In this document: in pieces, positions 35,279 to 45,300 of the stretch | Position numbering within the stretch: position 1 is the stretch's first letter | Layout of the letters: each line of letters begins with the position of its first letter | NCBI GenBank assembly: GCA_030432235.1 | Contig: JAUIHT010000005.1 | Location: 186,001 to 250,000 of the forward strand | Length of the DNA: 64,000 nt | DNA from: Verrucomicrobiia bacterium | Lineage (GTDB): Bacteria > Verrucomicrobiota > Verrucomicrobiia > Opitutales > Cerasicoccaceae | Direction: 5' to 3' | Translations under genes and position numbers: made by a program | Notes under the pieces: generated by a model | What the model was told of the DNA's origin: nothing | Database searches by the model: none | The model's input: the letters and a program-made list of their open reading frames with translations, nothing else

Positions 35279-36280
35279 CTACTCTTGTCCGGCAAGCTGT
35301 TCTTGTTTCACCGAAATGGCATCCGGCGGCAAAACCCTGGCCACACCCACGCTACCCTTCTTTATCGCGTCAAGGTTTTCAAGCATCTCGACTTCGCGAG
35401 TGACACGCTCGGGGTTCAGCGAGCCGTAGGTCTCACCTTTGGCGGGATCGCCCTTGCCCAGATTTTCCGAAATGATCATGCCCCGGGAAAAATCGAGAAA
35501 GGCGCCCTCGACCTCGCCGCCGCGTGCGGCCTTGATGGCCTCATGCGCGGGTGTGGGATCGTTTTCCAGATAGTCCTGCCAACCACGCGTGTAGGCACGC
35601 AGAAATTTCGCGGCGACCTCGGGGCGCTCCTGCAGGAATTCGTCGTTGGCGAAGAGCACGGCATAGACCTCGTAGCCGGCCTGCCACAAACGCAGGAACT
35701 TTAACTCCACACCCTGCTTTTTCGCGTAGTACGGCTCAGCGATATAAAACCCCTCCTGGATGAATTCCGGATCGCTGATAAGCTGCCCCAGCCCGAAGCT
35801 CTGCGGAATGACGTTAAAGTCGATGCCGTACTTCTGCCGGATAAAAGGCAGGTAAAGCGCCTCGGGGCGCGCCATGACCGTCTTGCCCTCCAGCTCCTCG
35901 AAGCTGCTCACCGGATTATCCTTGTGGAGCATCAAGGCGGTGGGCAGTTGATGAAAGACGCTAGCCAAAAGACGCACGGGCAAGCCACGCGCCGCCGCCG
36001 TAATCACCTGTGTGCTGGCGGACTGGCCCACGTCGGCCTTGCCAACCGCCACCGACTCAATCACGGCGATGTTCGCGCCACCGGGCCGGATTTCCACCTC
36101 CAGGCCTTCTTCTGTGAAATAGCCTTTGGCCTGCGCCTGATATAGCCCGCCATGTTCGGGCTCCGGCACCCAGTCGAGCTGCACCACGACCCGCTCAAGG
36201 CCGTTAGCGCTCTTCTCCGACTCACGCGAGCAGCCGGCAAATAAAACAAGGCACAGAAATATCGAAATCCACTTGGTCAC
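35279..36280 (-). CDS. NMT1/THI5-type substrate-binding lipoprotein
   Basis: A periplasmic-binding-protein-type lipoprotein of the NMT1/THI5 (SsuA/TauA/ThiY-like) group, which capture thiamine precursors, sulfonates or similar small molecules for ABC import. A GTG start at 36280 gives 333 residues with an ideal lipoprotein signal (TKWISIFLCLVLFAGC, lipobox LFAGC); an ATG at 36316 would add 12 residues. The family opening is VVVQLDWVPEPEHGGLYQAQAKGYF, and ...GGANIAVIESVAVGKADVG follows. No ABC permease or ATPase is adjacent. It starts nine bases or more after the RND pump stop on the same strand, an unusual partner. Confidence 0.85.
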   Translation of the reverse strand: MTKWISIFLCLVLFAGCSRESEKSANGLERVVVQLDWVPEPEHGGLYQAQAKGYFTEEGLEVEIRPGGANIAVIESVAVGKADVGQSASTQVITAAARGLPVRLLASVFHQLPTALMLHKDNPVSSFEELEGKTVMARPEALYLPFIRQKYGIDFNVIPQSFGLGQLISDPEFIQEGFYIAEPYYAKKQGVELKFLRLWQAGYEVYAVLFANDEFLQERPEVAAKFLRAYTRGWQDYLENDPTPAHEAIKAARGGEVEGAFLDFSRGMIISENLGKGDPAKGETYGSLNPERVTREVEMLENLDAIKKGSVGVARVLPPDAISVKQEQLAGQE

Positions 36281-36325
36281 ACCCGCGTAACAAGACACTG
36301 ACGCGTTCGCTGGCAACCCGGAAAA

Positions 36326-39300
36326 CTATTCTGAGGGATTTGCCGGCTGTTCCTCAGGCTTCTTGCTGAACTTCTCTACCACGTTCTGGACGATATAGTA
36401 CAGCATCGGCACCACGACCACGCTGACGATAGTCGCAATCAGCATGCCACCGAAGACCGCCGTCCCGATGGCGCGCTGGCTTTCGCCGCCCGCTCCGCTG
36501 GCCACCAACAGCGGAATCACGCCGAGGATGAAGGACAGGGCCGTCATCAGGACCGGACGGAAGCGCAGCTTGGCCGCGCTCACGGCAGCGTCGAAGATCG
36601 ACATGCCGCATTCACGCTGCACCTTGGCGAATTCCACGATCATGATCGCGCTCTTGGTCGACAGGCCTATCAACAACACGACCCCGATCTGCGTGTAGAC
36701 GTTGTTGTCATAGTCGCGAATCATCAGCGCCGCCACCGCTCCGGCCAGCGCTGTCGGCACGGCCAGGACGACAGAGATCGGCAGCGTCCAGCTTTCGTAC
36801 TGAGCGGCCAGCACCAGGTACACCAGCACCACTGAGAGGACGAAGATAATTGTGGTCGAGCCGGTGGATTTGGCCTGCTGGTAGGAAAGGTCCGTCCAGT
36901 CGAAGCCTACCGCCGTCGGGAGAGTCTGATCGGCCATGTTGGTAAGGACCGACATGGCATCGCCCGAGCTGTAGCCGGGGCTGGCGCTTCCCATTATTTT
37001 CACCGAGGGGTAAAGATTGTAGCGGGTCACGCTCTGCGGTCCCACGATCTCCTTGATTTCCAACAAGCCGCCAAGTGGCACCATTTCACCGTTAGGCGCC
37101 TCGATGTTGAGCTGCCGTATGTCCTCGGGTTGCGCGCGAAATTCCTGCTCGGCCTGTGCGTAGACCTTGAAGACGCGGTTGAAGAGCGTGAAGTCGTTGA
37201 CGTAGCTCGACCCGAGGAAGACCTGCAAGGCATCCCAGATGGAAGCCAGGTTCAGGTTGCGGTTCTTGACCTGCTCGCGGTCGATGTCGAGAAAGAGCTG
37301 AGGCACGCTGGCGCGAAAGGTCGTGTACATGCCCTGCAAAGCGCTTTGCGAGTTGCCGTCGGAGATGAACTGCTGGGCCGTGTCCTGCAGGTTTTGCAAC
37401 CCGACACCCCCGCGGTCCTGCAGCATGAGAGTGAAGCCGCCGCTAAGACCTACGCCGGGCAGCGAAGGCACCGGGAAGGCGAAGGTCTGCGCGCGCTGAA
37501 TCTGCCGGAAACGCATGTTGAGTTGTTGCAGGATGGCACTCTGGTGTTCCTCCGGTCCGCGTTCATCCCAAGGCTCGAACACAGCGATGGCGAAGGCGGT
37601 GTTGGACGCCGCCGCACCGTCGATGAGCGAATAACCCGCGATGGTGATGTACTTGGCCACGCCATCAACCTCGGAGACAATTTGCCCGACCTGGTCGGTG
37701 ACGGATCGCGTGCGGTCCAGCGCCGCGCCGTCGGGAAGCTGAATAGCCACGATGCAGTAGCCCTCGTCCTCTTGTGGCACAAAGCCGGTAGGCAAACTGG
37801 AGAAGCCCATCAGGGCCAGCACGGTCATGCCGATAAAGAGCGCCGTACCAATAACGAAGCGGCGGATGGCCAGTTTGACCACGCCCTCGTAGCGGCCGAT
37901 CAGCTTGTCCATGCCCTTGTTGAACATACGGAAGAACCAGTTCACGCGCTCGGGCGGCGGCTTGAGCAGGAGGCTGCACAGCGCGGGGCTGAGGGTCAGC
38001 GCGTTGATCGAACTAAACACCGTGGCGATGGAAATGGTGACCGCGAACTGCTTGAAGAGCAGCCCGGTGATGCCACTGATGAAAGCCGCCGGCACGAAGA
38101 CCGCCAGCAACACCAGGGTTGTGGCTATGACTGGCCCACTGACCTCCGTCATGGTAAGAAAGGCCGCGTCCTTGGCGGATTTACCCTGCTCGATGTGACG
38201 CGAACAGTTCTCCACCACCATGATCGCATCGTCCACTACGATACCGATGACCAGCACGAAGCCGAAGAGCGTGAGCTGGTTGATGGAGTAGCCGATGACC
38301 GCCATCACCGCAAAAGTGCCCAGCAACGACACCGGAATGGTCAGCGACGGAATGATGGTGGCACGCCAGCTCTGCAGGAAAATGAAGACCGTCAGGATGA
38401 CGAGCACCAGTGCCTCAAAGAGGGTTTCTTTAACATTCGCGATGGAGCTGACGATGATGAGCGAGTTGTCGTAAACGACCTCATAGGCCAGGCCCTCGGG
38501 AAAGCTCTTGGACAACTCTTCCAGCCGCTCCTTGATGCCGTCGGTGACCGCGATCGCGTTGGCGCCGGGCACTTGGTAGGCCGCCATGACGGCGGAAGGC
38601 ACGCCGTTGAAGCGCGAGCTGAGCAGGTAGGACTCCGCCCCGAGCTCGACCCGTCCGATGTCACCGATGGTCAAGGTACCGCCGCTTTGGTCGGTGCGGA
38701 TGATGATGTTGGCAAACTGTTCGGGATCCACCAAACGACCCTCGACATTGACGGTGTACTGGAAGGCCTGATTCTTGGGCGCGGGCGGCTGGCCGATGAT
38801 GCCGGCGGCCACCTGCACGTTTTGCTCCTGGATTGCTCTGGTGACCTCGTCGACGGTGACGGCGCGGGCCTTCATCGCCTGCGGGTCGAGCCAGACACGC
38901 ATGGAGTATTTGCCCGCACCAAACGTCTGCACATTGCCCACACCGGGCACACGGGCGATTTCGTCTTTGATACGCAGGTCCAGATAATTGGAAACAAACA
39001 GGTCGTTGTAGCTGCTGTCCGGCGAGTAAAAGGCGACGTAAACGTTCGCGGTGGTGCTTTTCTTATCCACCGTCACACCGAGGCGTTGCACTTCCGAAGG
39101 CAAAGATGACGTGCTTTTGCTGACACGGTTCTGCGTCAGCACGTTGGCCATATCCACATCCGTACCGGTTTCGAAAGTCACCGTCAGCGTCATGGATCCG
39201 TCGTTGGCGGAGATGCTGGACATATAAATCATGTCCTCGACGCCGTTGACGTTTTGCTCGATGGGCGATGCCACCGTGTCAGCTACCGTAAGCGCATCCG

Positions 39301-39457
39301 CGCCGGGATAGTTGGCCGTGACGGTGATGGTAGGCGGGGCGATGTCCGGATAGCGGTCGACCGGGAGCGCGACCATGGAAAAGACGCCAATGATCACGAT
39401 GACAATGGAAATCACCATGGCCAGGACCGGGCGCCGGATGAAGATGTGGCTGAACAT
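36326..39457 (-). CDS. RND efflux transporter, HAE1 family
   Basis: A 1043-residue inner-membrane proton-driven multidrug pump of the AcrB/MexB type. The N-terminus (FIRRPVLAMVISIVIVIIG) and the twelve-segment, two-large-loop architecture are visible; the proton-relay VVDDAIMVVENCSRHIEQG segment carries the paired Asp of TM4, and PAGFISGITGLLFKQFAVTI and GLSTKSAIMIVEFAK are family motifs. It starts nine bases after the adaptor gene. No outer-membrane channel (TolC/OprM) gene is in the unit, so it would use one encoded elsewhere. Substrate range cannot be deduced. Confidence 0.96.
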   Translation of the reverse strand: MFSHIFIRRPVLAMVISIVIVIIGVFSMVALPVDRYPDIAPPTITVTANYPGADALTVADTVASPIEQNVNGVEDMIYMSSISANDGSMTLTVTFETGTDVDMANVLTQNRVSKSTSSLPSEVQRLGVTVDKKSTTANVYVAFYSPDSSYNDLFVSNYLDLRIKDEIARVPGVGNVQTFGAGKYSMRVWLDPQAMKARAVTVDEVTRAIQEQNVQVAAGIIGQPPAPKNQAFQYTVNVEGRLVDPEQFANIIIRTDQSGGTLTIGDIGRVELGAESYLLSSRFNGVPSAVMAAYQVPGANAIAVTDGIKERLEELSKSFPEGLAYEVVYDNSLIIVSSIANVKETLFEALVLVILTVFIFLQSWRATIIPSLTIPVSLLGTFAVMAVIGYSINQLTLFGFVLVIGIVVDDAIMVVENCSRHIEQGKSAKDAAFLTMTEVSGPVIATTLVLLAVFVPAAFISGITGLLFKQFAVTISIATVFSSINALTLSPALCSLLLKPPPERVNWFFRMFNKGMDKLIGRYEGVVKLAIRRFVIGTALFIGMTVLALMGFSSLPTGFVPQEDEGYCIVAIQLPDGAALDRTRSVTDQVGQIVSEVDGVAKYITIAGYSLIDGAAASNTAFAIAVFEPWDERGPEEHQSAILQQLNMRFRQIQRAQTFAFPVPSLPGVGLSGGFTLMLQDRGGVGLQNLQDTAQQFISDGNSQSALQGMYTTFRASVPQLFLDIDREQVKNRNLNLASIWDALQVFLGSSYVNDFTLFNRVFKVYAQAEQEFRAQPEDIRQLNIEAPNGEMVPLGGLLEIKEIVGPQSVTRYNLYPSVKIMGSASPGYSSGDAMSVLTNMADQTLPTAVGFDWTDLSYQQAKSTGSTTIIFVLSVVLVYLVLAAQYESWTLPISVVLAVPTALAGAVAALMIRDYDNNVYTQIGVVLLIGLSTKSAIMIVEFAKVQRECGMSIFDAAVSAAKLRFRPVLMTALSFILGVIPLLVASGAGGESQRAIGTAVFGGMLIATIVSVVVVPMLYYIVQNVVEKFSKKPEEQPANPSE

Positions 39458-39466
39458 CGCGCGGCG

Positions 39467-40642
39467 CTACTGCTGAGTTTCCCCCTTGGCCGGAGTCGGC
39501 TGAGCCGGCTCGGCGCCGGCGCGCTGCGGCGTCACCTTACCACCCGGTCGGGCTCTTTGCATGCCGGCAACAATAATGACATCATTCGCTTCGAGACCTT
39601 TTTCAATCACACGTCCCTGCTCCACCAGCGGCCCCTTGGTCACGCCTCTGCGGGCCACCACATTATCGGTGCCGACAACCAGGACGTAGGAGCCCGCTAA
39701 ATCGCGCTGCAGAATTTCGTCGGGCACAACGATGGAGTTTTCCTTCACCTGGGCGTAGCGCACCTTGGCGAAGAGGCCGGGCAGCAGAATGAAATCAGGA
39801 TTGGGAAAGACGGCGCGTGATTCCAGGGTGCCGGTCTCGGAATTGATGCGATTGTCGGCGAAGTCCACGTAACCCTCCTGTGCGTAAACCTCGCCGTCCG
39901 CCAGGACCAGAGAAACACGCGGGGCCTCTTTGACCTCCTGGCGTGGGCGTATCCCGCCCTTGGTGAACTGGAGCATCGTGCGCTCGTCGATGGTGAAATA
40001 AACGTACATCGGGTCCATGCTGACAATGCTGGTCAGCTTGGTGTTACCATCCGCACCGACGAGATTGCCGATACCGACCAGCTCACGTGAAATACGCCCG
40101 GCGATGGGCGCTACGATTTCAGTGTAGCCCAGGTTGAGCTTTGCCGTACTGACCGCCGCCTGGGCCTGCTCCACATTGCCGAGGGCCAGGTCAAGGTCCG
40201 CCTTGCTGGCCAGCAAATCGAGCTCGGAAATGGCTTCGTTGGCGTAGAGCTGCTGGTTGCGCTGGTAAGTGGTCTCCTCAAGCTTGGCTTTGGCCTGGGC
40301 GCTGGCCAGCGCGCCCATGGCGGCCTCGAGGTCGGCCTGAAATTCTTCCTTTTGGAGCGTGAAGAGCAGTTGCCCCTCCTCCACCAGGCTGCCTGGCTCG
40401 AAGTCCATGGTTTCGAGGAAGCCTTTGACGCGCGCGCGCACCTCGACCATGTCCACAGCGGCTGTCTGGCCGGTCATGATGGTGTAAACGGTGACGGGCC
40501 CGTGATAGGGCTCGGCCACGGTAACTGCGGGCGGGGGCGGCTCCTGGAACGTGTTACGCTCTCCGCAACCCATCAGCGCCATGAGCCAGACAAGCAAGGT
40601 AACGCCAGTGATTCCCCGGGCAATATATCGGACGGTAGTCAT
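39467..40642 (-). CDS. RND efflux periplasmic adaptor lipoprotein
   Basis: Membrane-fusion subunit that links the RND pump to an outer-membrane channel. The ATG at 40642 gives 391 residues with a lipoprotein signal (LLVWLMALMGC, lipobox LMGC); a longer frame from 40705 adds an unlikely extension. The order is typical: beta-barrel and lipoyl half (VEVRARVKGFLETMDFEPG), helical hairpin (about residues 95-155, Ala/Gln/Glu-rich), second lipoyl half (IVAPIAGRISRELVGIGNLV), then a beta-barrel and membrane-proximal domain. A Pro/Ala/Gln-rich tail ends it. It is immediately upstream of the pump gene. Confidence 0.94.
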   Translation of the reverse strand: MTTVRYIARGITGVTLLVWLMALMGCGERNTFQEPPPPAVTVAEPYHGPVTVYTIMTGQTAAVDMVEVRARVKGFLETMDFEPGSLVEEGQLLFTLQKEEFQADLEAAMGALASAQAKAKLEETTYQRNQQLYANEAISELDLLASKADLDLALGNVEQAQAAVSTAKLNLGYTEIVAPIAGRISRELVGIGNLVGADGNTKLTSIVSMDPMYVYFTIDERTMLQFTKGGIRPRQEVKEAPRVSLVLADGEVYAQEGYVDFADNRINSETGTLESRAVFPNPDFILLPGLFAKVRYAQVKENSIVVPDEILQRDLAGSYVLVVGTDNVVARRGVTKGPLVEQGRVIEKGLEANDVIIVAGMQRARPGGKVTPQRAGAEPAQPTPAKGETQQ

Positions 40643-40721
40643 GAGCAGGAATAGCAGCAGTCTGTAAGCGGAATACCATCTGGCAACGAGAAACATTTCA
40701 GTCAAAGGATTAGGATATACC

Positions 40722-42299
40722 TTAGTAAAAGGAGACGGTCACATCGTTGTCTGCATTAATGGCACTGCCGGTGCCGCGCTGGACCTGAAACCAGGCTCCG
40801 AGCTCATTGCTCCATAGCCAGGGGTAAGTGCTGCGAACGGTCCAAAGCCAGCCTTGCGTACTCGACCAGATCCAAAGCGACACGACATCGTTGCCTTCGG
40901 GGTAAATCCAGCCCAAATCGACGGACCAAAGCCACGGATCGTTACCGTCATAGAAAAACCCCAGCCAGTCCGAAAGCGTAAAGCCGCCAACGGCCTCCTG
41001 GTCCGGTCCGAGCGATTCACTGCCCGTCGAATCCACGTAGTAGGTCACGGTTTGGGGGTCGTCCAAGGCAAGTGTGACAGGCTGTAAATCGGATGGGCCT
41101 GGGACGGTGTAAGTAACGCCTGGCGTGGGCTCTTGTCCAGGCCCGCCGGGATTGTAAAATGGCAAATAGCCGTTCGCCGCCGGAATTTCCACATGGGTGA
41201 CGCGTCGCACGGCGACCTCGTCCCCAGCCAGCATAATGTCGAAATAGTTATCGTGATCCTCATTGTAGCAGTCTCCGTAAAAGACCGTGCCGCCGTTACC
41301 GTCGTCGCTGCCTTCCTTGAGTCCGACATCCGCGATGCCCAGCACGGTCACGATTCCGTCCCCCAGGTCGTAGGACACGTTGGTTTCGGTCAACAGGACC
41401 GGATCGTCGGCTTCATTCGTGGCATGAAGCCTGAAAAAAAGCGCGAACTGATCCGGCCTCACCCCCAGGACGCCATCCGGGGAAAAACCGCCGGAGGTGT
41501 AGACCCGAAGCCGGTAAGCCGCCTCTTCTCCGAAAAGCGCAATGCCGTCGTTGGGTAGGGTGCCGGAGAGAAACAGGGGCGCGCCCTCCCCTGCGGTGCT
41601 GGTACGCGAGAGCTTGGCGGCGACCAGAGACGGGCCGTTGCCTTGCACATAGGGGTTCGCACTCGGGACGCTAAGCCCCACCGCGGATACCGGCCCGTCT
41701 GGCCCGACCAGCATCAGCGGGGTGCCGTCGTCCACGATCTCGACCGTGTCCACGTAAATGGCGCCGTCCTCGCCGGGGAGCAGACGGTTGCCAAACTCCC
41801 CGAAGATAACCGCCACGTGGCGTTCATTGTATTCAAAGTTCGGATTGATGGAAACCACTTCCGGAGTGACGATTTCCCCGGTATTCAATGTCAGTTGAAA
41901 ATCTGTCGCATTGAGGGTGCTGGGCAGGATCGGCCAACTGAACACGACCGGCAACGCATCGGCAAAATACACCGGATATCCGTATGTAATGGCGACACTT
42001 TGTGGCTGCGCGGATGAGGTCAGCACGCGTCGTGGCGGCGTGGTCCCGCCCAGGCAGGTGAGGATGTGGTTCCAGGTGCCCCCGGCTTCCCGGACTTCTT
42101 CTTCGCTCCCCGGCACACCAATGATATTCTCAAAAGCGTAGTTCGCTGACAGTATCTCAGGTTGGTCCGTCCAGAGATCGGCATTAATGAGTATGTCGCG
42201 CATCAGGAGCTGGTAGGTAAGCGTCGGCTCGTCAGCAGCTTTCATTTCAAAGAAACCAAACAAACCAAGTCCCAAGAGTAGCCATGCAGCCTTTTTCAT
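40722..42299 (-). CDS. Secreted protein with Trp/Tyr-rich C-terminal module
   Basis: A 525-residue exported protein without a recognised enzyme domain. A signal peptide (KKAAWLLLGLGLFGFFEMKA) precedes a large beta-rich region with Ig-like or cadherin-like character (residues 60-420) containing repeated V-x-G-x-x-P-x-x-V and D-x-G turns. Residues 438-525 form a Trp/Tyr-rich module (WLGFFYDGNDPWLW, LGWIYPEG, TQGWLWT, STYPWLWS) closely resembling the ends of the sulfatase and the repeat protein at 18348-21486. It lies 79 bases downstream of the adaptor start on the same strand, separated from it and from the hybrid kinase, so it may be a stand-alone gene. Probable surface-attached or secreted role. 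Confidence 0.65.
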   Translation of the reverse strand: MKKAAWLLLGLGLFGFFEMKAADEPTLTYQLLMRDILINADLWTDQPEILSANYAFENIIGVPGSEEEVREAGGTWNHILTCLGGTTPPRRVLTSSAQPQSVAITYGYPVYFADALPVVFSWPILPSTLNATDFQLTLNTGEIVTPEVVSINPNFEYNERHVAVIFGEFGNRLLPGEDGAIYVDTVEIVDDGTPLMLVGPDGPVSAVGLSVPSANPYVQGNGPSLVAAKLSRTSTAGEGAPLFLSGTLPNDGIALFGEEAAYRLRVYTSGGFSPDGVLGVRPDQFALFFRLHATNEADDPVLLTETNVSYDLGDGIVTVLGIADVGLKEGSDDGNGGTVFYGDCYNEDHDNYFDIMLAGDEVAVRRVTHVEIPAANGYLPFYNPGGPGQEPTPGVTYTVPGPSDLQPVTLALDDPQTVTYYVDSTGSESLGPDQEAVGGFTLSDWLGFFYDGNDPWLWSVDLGWIYPEGNDVVSLWIWSSTQGWLWTVRSTYPWLWSNELGAWFQVQRGTGSAINADNDVTVSFY

Positions 42300-42370
42300 C
42301 TAAGCTATCATGGTAGGGCCGGGCACGATACTGACAATATCATCTTTATGACGGGCACACTGCGACAGGT

Positions 42371-45300
42371 TTAGGAAGTCGTCGTGGGGCTCCGGTTCTG
42401 CTGCCAGCGTTTGAGCGTCTCCTGAAGCTTCTCCCAGCGGGCCGGTTTGGATAAATAATCGTCCATGCCAGCACTAATGCACCGCTCACGATCATCCTTA
42501 AAAGTATTGGCCGTCAAGGCGATGATGTAGGGGCGCTCAATGTTTTCTCCATGCTCCGTTCTGGCCTGGTGTCGTTCCCGGATTTGACGGCTGGCAGTAA
42601 GGCCGTCCACGCCCGGCATCTGGCAGTCCATCAGGATGACGGGGTAGTGAATTTTTTCCCAAGCCTCAATGGCCTCCTGCCCGTCTGACACCGTGTCCAC
42701 CTCGATCCCCATTTTATGCAGGAGCATGGAAATGACCTTGCGGTTCACCGCATTGTCCTCGGCTACCAAAAGGCGCAAGTCCTTGAATTGAGCGATGGGG
42801 ATATGGTCGCGCATTTGTGCCGCGGCGCCTCCGACGAGCCGGGACTGATATAGGTTTGAGAGACAATCGAAAATGCGCGAAGCGGTCAGCGGCTTGCGAA
42901 TGAATTCCTTGATGCCGGTCGCACGTGCCTGATCTAAGGTGAGTGACATACCCACCGACTTGAGCAAGACCACCGCAGGTCGTGAATCGGCGGGAAGCGC
43001 TTCCAACTCCAGCATGCGCGGCAAATCCAATGGAAAATCGAAACCCAAGCTCGAATCCAGCAGGATCAGGTCGAAGGGCTTTTCGCCTTGGGCCTGCTCT
43101 TTGATTCTTTCCTTTGCCGATTCGACGGAAAGCGCCACGCGTGTATCCAAACCCCATTTGCGAAGCCTCGCCTCCACCAGTTTGGCGGCATTGGCACTGT
43201 AAAAAACCATCAAGCAGTTCTTCCCCGCCAGGCAATCCAGCGGAGCGGTTGGAGCAGCCAGGCTATTGGCATCTTCCGGCAGTTCGAAAGTCAGTGAAAA
43301 ACTGAAGACAGTGCCTTCCCCGGGCTCGCTTTGCACGTCCAAGGCCCCTCCCATGGCCTCGACCAGGCGCTCGGAGATCGATAAGCCCAAGCCCGTGCCA
43401 CCGTACTTTCTAGCCGTCGAGCCATCGGCCTGGACAAAGGGCTGAAAGATGCGCTGGCATTGCTCTTCGGTCATTCCAATGCCTGTATCTTTGACCTCAA
43501 ACCTCAAGCCGATCTTATGGGCCGTAGTGTTCACTGGAGTCACCAATAGCGTAATATCACCGCCTTCGGTAAACTTGATCGCGTTCCCCAGCAGATTGGT
43601 GATGATCTGACGCAGTCTGCCCGAATCACCCAGTATTTCCACAAGCCCATCCACTTCAACCCATGCCATCAGCTCGTTGTGCTTGGTCGCGGCCATGGGC
43701 GCCAGCAATTCAACGGTCGTGGCCACCAACTCGGTAAGGCTGAACTGCTCCTTCTCCAGCTCGATCTTGCCAGCCTCGATCTTGGAAAAGTCGAGTATGT
43801 CGTCGATCAGAGTCAGGAGCGCATCGGCACTTTCCCGGATGACTTTCACGCACTCGCTTTGCTCATTGTTGAGGTCGGACTCGTGCAACAGTGAAGTCAT
43901 ACCGACAACACCGTTCATAGGCGTGCGGATTTCATGGCTCATGTTGGCCAGGAACTGACTCTTGAGCTCGTTGGCCTCGTCCGCGGCCTTCCTCATCGCG
44001 ATGATTTCGGATTCGCGCTGGACGTCCGCGGTGATGTCTGTGGTAAACATCATGATGCCACCGATGGAGCCGTCGGGCTCCCGCCAGGGACGGACCTCCC
44101 AGCGCAGATATTGGTCATGCTCCCAGCCCGCTGGGCGCCAGCAATCGCGGTCCCGGTGCTCGACATGGCCTTCCAGGCAGCGCTGGTGGATCTGCTTCCA
44201 GTCGTCACTGATATTGGGAAAAACGTCATAATGGCTACGCCCCAGGATCCGGACGCCCTCCAGCTCGTAATCCTTGATCCAGTGCACACTGGCAGCGATA
44301 TAGCATATGTTTCGGTCAAACATGGCCACGGATGCCGGGGCATGGTTGACGAAGGCTTCCAGGCGAGACTTTTGACGCGCCAGAGTCCACTGGGCCGCTT
44401 CCAGCTGCTTTAGTCGTTCCCTGCCCTGTTGTATGCTGTGTACCAGATAGGCAAGGAGCACAGAAATAAACACCCCACCGGCGAGGAAGAAGTTTTGCAG
44501 CTTTGTGTTTAGTGGCAGCAGCTCGGGATTCACCTCTACCGTCCACTGCCAAGTGGAGTCGTAGGGTGCGTGCTGTGCATACAGATGCTGAGGGTGATGA
44601 TCAACGTCGCTACCTACAGGCTCCAGATGGATGTCGAAGTGCGCATCTTGACCGGTTTTTTCAAATTCCACGATGGTACGCCGTATCAGTTGCCGCCAGT
44701 CGACAAAGGCGAACAGGAGCACTTCAGGCTCATCGCTATTGCCGTTGAGGGACTCATGGATATGTAACAGGATATATTGCTCCTTCTTCTTCCCCGGAAA
44801 TATAACGACATCTATATGATCAAGGTCGGAACTATCCTCAACTTCCTTCGACCAGGATGCAAACCGTGAGGTTTCGGACTGAGGATAACTCCAGTCGACA
44901 TTGGACCGCCCTCCCCTGACCTCGACATAGGAGAGGGACTGAAAGTCCTGCATATAGTGCCGTGCATCGGCCTCCCAAAGTTCCCTTTGCGTGAGCCCAA
45001 GGCCGGCGACCCGGGATCCCATCCGAGAAAGCGCCTCCTCAAGCTCGAACAGGCGAGCACTCAGAAGCTCCGCCATAGCCTCGGCCTGCAGGCGGGCCAG
45101 CTCCTTGCGGTTATTCACCGCGTTGGTTGCCAAACCATAATAGATGGAAACAGAAGCAAAGAAAACGGCACAAAATACGGGTATCCACATCCAGCGCAGG
45201 GCCTCCACATAAGTCGCCCGCCCGCAGCGAAAACGCTGTGTGATAATCCCCAAAGACAAGAGGAAGAAGCCCAGGGCCGTATGCACGGCCATTTCGGAAA

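Noticed and set aside
37130-39109. 659-codon open frame opposite the RND pump
   Set aside because: Low-complexity Arg/Gly/Asp/His-rich translation lying entirely inside the conserved pump gene; an antisense shadow.
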